Origin: Chloroflexota bacterium
GTDB lineage: Bacteria; Chloroflexota; Anaerolineae; Anaerolineales; Villigracilaceae
DNA length: 6,800 bases
Direction: 5' to 3'
NCBI GenBank assembly: GCA_021796315.1
Contig: JAJYOH010000334.1
Coordinates: forward strand, 1-6,800
The position numbers and the translations under genes were made by a program. Below the pieces are notes generated by a model. That model had not been told where the DNA came from. It searched no databases and was given only the letters and a program-made list of their open reading frames with translations. Positions 4,470 to 6,800 of the stretch are shown here, one piece after another. Positions within the stretch are counted from its first letter, which is position 1. Each line of letters starts with the position of its first letter.

Positions 4470-5639
4470 ATGTCGAACAACACAGCAGATGTTATCATCA
4501 TCGGCGCGGGAGTTCACGGTGCGAGCCTGGCTTTTCATCTGGCGCAGCGCGGCGTGAAAGCATTGATCCTTGAAAAGAAATTTGTCGCAGCAGGCGCGAC
4601 CGGCCGTTCGAGCGGACTCGTCCGCATGCATTACGATGTGCGCCAGGATTCAGAACTGGCATGGGCTTCGTTTAATTATTTCCGCAACTGGAAGGAAATG
4701 GTCGGCGGTGACTCAGGGTTTCGCCGCACGGGATTTTTACAATTCGTTGCGCCGGAAGATGTGGACAAGATGGCGGCCAATGTGAAGATGCATCAGGAGA
4801 TCGGCATTCCTGCCATGCTCATCAAAGCCGACGATGTGAAACGGCTCGCGCCGACTTTTGCGACCGACGATATCGAACTGGCGGCCTTCGAGCCCGAGTC
4901 CGGTTACGCCGACCCGACCGGCACGGCCAATGCATTTATCAACACCGCAAAAGAAAAGGGCGCGCGGCTGATCCAGGATTGCGCGGTAACGAATATCATC
5001 GCGGATAGCAAAGTGAAAGGCGTACAAACTTCACAGGGAGATTTTTTTGCACCAGTCATCGTCAACGCGGCGGGCGCCTGGGCGGGCAAGCTCAATCAAC
5101 TCGCCGGGCTTGATCTGCCATACGATACATGGCGACACGACACGATGTTCGTGGCGCGCCCGCGCCAGGTCGGGCCGGATCATCCTACCGTGATCGATTT
5201 CAGCAACGAAATGTATTTCCGCCCCGACGCGGGAAATTTAACATTGGTCGGACTCGAAGATGGAAATCCGCTCGGCGAATCGCCGGACAACGACACCGAC
5301 CACGCCAAAAGCGGATTCGTCGAACGCGGCATTGACCGCATCTGTAAGCGCGTGCCCGTCATGGAAAACGGCGGACTGCACTCCGCGCATGGCGGGTACG
5401 ACGGCATCACGCTTGACCAACATCCCATGCTTGGACAAATCGGTCCGGATGGTTTTTATCTTGATTGCGGACACAGCGGCACCGGCTTCAAGATTTCCCC
5501 GGCGGTCGGCCTGTGCATGTCTGAGTTAATTTTGGACGGTAAAGCCAAAGCGGTTGATATTTCCATTTACAGGCCGCAAAGATTCGCAGAGAAAAAGTTG
5601 ATCGTTGGCGAACATCCTTACAGCAGTATTTGGAGATAA
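4470..5639 (+). CDS. DAO-family FAD-dependent oxidoreductase (sarcosine/glycine oxidase-like)
   Basis: A 389-residue soluble flavoprotein. The N-terminal dinucleotide-binding fold has GAGVHG at 12-17 and the ribose-binding Glu35 ending the second strand. TGRSSGLVRMHYD follows, then the substrate domain, VNAAGAWAG typical of the fold, and the C-terminal FAD motif GGYDGITLDQHPMLGQIG (308-325) with HSGTGFKISPAVG (335-347). Relatives oxidise the C-N bond of secondary or D-amino acids (sarcosine, glycine, proline), giving an imine and, with oxygen or another acceptor, reduced flavin. The cysteine that links FAD covalently in monomeric sarcosine oxidase is not evident in the C-terminal motif, so FAD is probably bound non-covalently. 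It starts 2 nt after mevalonate kinase, with its own GGAG site, so it belongs to that operon, though no shared pathway is clear. Substrate unassigned. Confidence 0.88.
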   Translation: MSNNTADVIIIGAGVHGASLAFHLAQRGVKALILEKKFVAAGATGRSSGLVRMHYDVRQDSELAWASFNYFRNWKEMVGGDSGFRRTGFLQFVAPEDVDKMAANVKMHQEIGIPAMLIKADDVKRLAPTFATDDIELAAFEPESGYADPTGTANAFINTAKEKGARLIQDCAVTNIIADSKVKGVQTSQGDFFAPVIVNAAGAWAGKLNQLAGLDLPYDTWRHDTMFVARPRQVGPDHPTVIDFSNEMYFRPDAGNLTLVGLEDGNPLGESPDNDTDHAKSGFVERGIDRICKRVPVMENGGLHSAHGGYDGITLDQHPMLGQIGPDGFYLDCGHSGTGFKISPAVGLCMSELILDGKAKAVDISIYRPQRFAEKKLIVGEHPYSSIWR

Positions 5640-5682
5640 AGCGAATCTTCCGAAGTCTATGAGACTTCGGAAGATTCGCTTT
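5638..5682. terminator. Perfect 21-bp hairpin at the end of the operon
   Basis: Positions 5638-5658 are the exact reverse complement of 5662-5682, with the 3-nt loop ATG. The left arm starts with the last two bases of the stop codon TAA. The arms begin AAAGCGAATC and end GATTCGCTTT, so the transcript ends in a short U-run only within the stem. It is a likely transcription end or mRNA-stabilising hairpin in either direction, but it lacks a classic T-tract. Like the palindrome in mevalonate kinase, it is perfect and has a 3-nt loop. Confidence 0.65.
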
Positions 5683-5723
5683 ACACAGAAACTACAATTG
5701 ACCTCTTTCATAAGTTTTCGTAG

Positions 5724-5742
5724 GGCGGATTTGCAACCCGCC
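5724..5742. repeat. Small inverted repeat GGCGG/CCGCC
   Basis: GGCGG (5724-5728) and CCGCC (5738-5742) enclose 9 nt, within which TT and AA can also pair. It lies inside GTAGGGCGGATTTGCAACCC, a form common among interspersed GC-rich repeats. Confidence 0.45.
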
Positions 5743-5844
5743 AAAACCTGTGTATTGAGGATGATTTTCTTCATCCAATATTTATCCAAGCAAGCCTTGA
5801 ACCATTTCTCTTTGCCCTTTAGCGAATACTCCGCTGGCGCGAAG

Positions 5845-5900
5845 AACCCTTCGGGTTTCGATACGGCGGAAGAACACCGCCTACTCAACCCTCAAGGCGG
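5845..5900. repeat. Cluster of alternating GGCGG and CCGCC palindromes
   Basis: AACCC-TTC-GGGTT (5845-5857) is followed by GGCGG (5865-5869), CCGCC (5877-5881) and GGCGG (5896-5900). The middle CCGCC can pair with either GGCGG, giving two mutually exclusive hairpins. This looks like a repeat remnant and has no coding support. Confidence 0.4.
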
Positions 5901-5937
5901 CATACCAGCACTGTCAACGCTTCGACACTTCCTTTGG

Positions 5938-5957
5938 CCGCAGGACAATGCCTGCGG
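5938..5957. terminator. Short GC-rich hairpin, possible terminator for the convergent genes
   Basis: CCGCAGG (5938-5944) pairs perfectly with CCTGCGG (5951-5957) around ACAATG. It lies about 45 bp beyond the stop codon of the minus-strand metallopeptidase. There is no T-tract on either strand, so termination is only a possibility; it may be another repeat remnant. Confidence 0.35.
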
Positions 5958-6001
5958 GACGATTTAACTGACAATGAAACACATTCCATTAATTTGTCGG
6001 T

Positions 6002-6800
6002 TTATGGGCTGGGAGGCAGATTAAAATAACCGCACGTCCGTGCGATGACCTCCGAGCGAATTTGAACCAACTCAGGAAACTCATAGAAAAAGTTGATCTT
6101 CTGCTCAGCCACAGTGTCCCCGGCCGGTTTGGGAGACAGCACGAAATTCATCCAGCTTTCTGCAATGTCTTCATGCGCGGCGGTTGCGGCATATTCACTG
6201 ACAAAATCTCCCTGATGTGCGTAGTAGAAAGTCTCCAGTCCGCTCTTGACCGCGGCCGGATCGCTCTGGGACGCGATCGCGTGCCACTCGTCATAGATAC
6301 CGCTCCAGAAGCGTTCAAAAAAGAGCTGAAGATACGAATCCGGCCGACTGCACCCGGGATCCTTGAAATAGCGCGGGCAGTTGCCAGCATCCAGTTGATA
6401 ATCAAGCTGGTTGATGTTCAAAGTAAGCATATGGCCGAATTCATGCAGGAGCGTCGAAGTAAATTGCCGTTCATTGGCAAAATCGGCCAGGTCAACCAGG
6501 AGCGACCACTTTTCGGTAGTTGAGTTTTCATCCCAGGTTCCTTCATTGTATACCTGAGCGTTGAAGTTGCCAGTCCCATCTGTAATGATTTTATATTCAG
6601 TCAACTTCGTGCGTTGTTCAGCAGGGATGATCTGGACGAAATAGTTCCAGACGCGTTGCTGCGTAGCAGTATCCGCTTGAAGCGGCTTTAGATTCTCCGG
6701 GACTGATAAGAAATTCGGATTGGTAATCTGATCCCCGGATACCTGATAGACCGCCAAATCCTGCAAGGAATCAGTTACAACCTTGTCCCCTTCCGGCAGG
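6002..6800 (-). CDS. Putative secreted zinc metallopeptidase, C-terminal part (partial)
   Basis: The frame is open to the window edge: upstream of a TTG at 6766 it continues to read LPEGDKVVTDSLQDLAVYQV, so the start lies outside and the TTG is not a start. About 266 residues are visible. The zinc site HEFGH (coded at 6431-6445) sits in STLLHEFGHMLTL; about 90 residues later comes AAHEDIAESWMNFVL, whose glutamates are the likely third zinc ligand, as in gluzincin-type putative zinc-binding peptidases (ExxAE-like motif). Two cysteines nine residues apart (NCPRYFKDPGC) in the insert after the active helix suggest a disulfide and an extracytoplasmic location; a signal peptide would be outside the window. 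It is convergent with the oxidoreductase operon and has no evident functional link to it. Substrate unknown. Confidence 0.75.
   Translation of the reverse strand, partial: LPEGDKVVTDSLQDLAVYQVSGDQITNPNFLSVPENLKPLQADTATQQRVWNYFVQIIPAEQRTKLTEYKIITDGTGNFNAQVYNEGTWDENSTTEKWSLLVDLADFANERQFTSTLLHEFGHMLTLNINQLDYQLDAGNCPRYFKDPGCSRPDSYLQLFFERFWSGIYDEWHAIASQSDPAAVKSGLETFYYAHQGDFVSEYAATAAHEDIAESWMNFVLSPKPAGDTVAEQKINFFYEFPELVQIRSEVIARTCGYFNLPPSP

Larger units (their letters stand above)
5683..6001. other. Non-coding region with several small GC-rich hairpins
   Basis: No convincing gene is present between the oxidoreductase and the metallopeptidase: open frames here have no recognisable protein features, and the longest run through the hairpins. 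Instead there are GGCGG/CCGCC stems at 5724-5742 and 5865-5881, the latter repeated by another GGCGG at 5896-5900; AACCC-TTC-GGGTT at 5845-5857; and CCGCAGG/CCTGCGG with a 6-nt loop at 5938-5957. Because oxidoreductase and metallopeptidase are convergent, this is also where both transcripts should end. Confidence 0.55.

Noticed and set aside
5526..5888. 120-codon minus-strand open frame over the same region
   Set aside because: Antisense to the oxidoreductase end and the hairpins, with no recognisable motif.
5605..5967. 120-codon open frame downstream of the oxidoreductase
   Set aside because: It begins inside the oxidoreductase in another frame, runs through the terminator hairpin and repeat mosaic, and shows no protein-like features.
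6062..6523. 153-codon plus-strand frame opposite the metallopeptidase
   Set aside because: Shadow frame; the minus strand carries HEFGH and the downstream glutamate motif.
6764..6766. TTG as start of the metallopeptidase
   Set aside because: The frame stays open to the window edge with coding-like residues upstream, so the TTG is an internal leucine codon.

Overview
The window looks like a piece of a bacterial chromosome of moderate GC content, most plausibly from the Chloroflexota (Anaerolineae-like). This rests on the combination of a mevalonate kinase, a decaprenyl-phosphate phosphoribosyltransferase-type UbiA protein, several short palindromic repeats between and inside genes, and what look like leaderless promoters. 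It is an inference from gene content, not a measured assignment. There are no RNA genes, transposases, CRISPR arrays or phage genes that I can see.

Layout. Positions 1-68 are the acidic C-terminal end of an unidentified gene, followed by a hairpin terminator (114-173) and a second inverted repeat (213-259). A plus-strand unit then carries an AEC-family membrane transporter (344-1261), a frame-disrupted small membrane-protein ORF (about 1258-1450) and an acylphosphatase (1437-1736). The acylphosphatase meets a minus-strand TlyA-type rRNA methyltransferase (1731-2555) tail to tail, and the two stop codons share the palindrome TTATAA. From a 98-bp divergent promoter region full of inverted repeats starts a tight three-gene plus-strand operon: a UbiA-type polyprenyl-phosphate phosphoribosyltransferase (2654-3523), mevalonate kinase (3520-4467, GTG start overlapping the previous stop) and a DAO-family FAD oxidoreductase (4470-5639, 2-nt gap). 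The operon ends in a perfect 21-bp hairpin that begins inside the last stop codon. About 320 bp of non-coding DNA with several small GC-rich hairpins follows. Last is the C-terminal part of a minus-strand zinc metallopeptidase (6002-6800) whose start lies outside the window.

How the genes work together. Mevalonate kinase feeds isopentenyl diphosphate synthesis, and the UbiA-type enzyme uses a long polyprenyl phosphate made from it, so these two form a plausible isoprenoid/lipid-carrier unit. The role of the FAD oxidoreductase in that operon is not obvious. TlyA (ribosome modification), the acylphosphatase and the transporter are ordinary housekeeping or accessory genes.

What stands out. Two conserved enzymes (mevalonate kinase and TlyA) each carry an apparent in-frame GC-rich palindromic insert at a position where family members have a short loop. 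Three genes share an identically spaced TANAAT-N6-ATG arrangement that implies leaderless transcripts, whereas two downstream genes of the same units have Shine-Dalgarno sites instead. I do not see a novel defence or mobile system here; the best candidate for something undescribed is the family of palindromes that enter reading frames.
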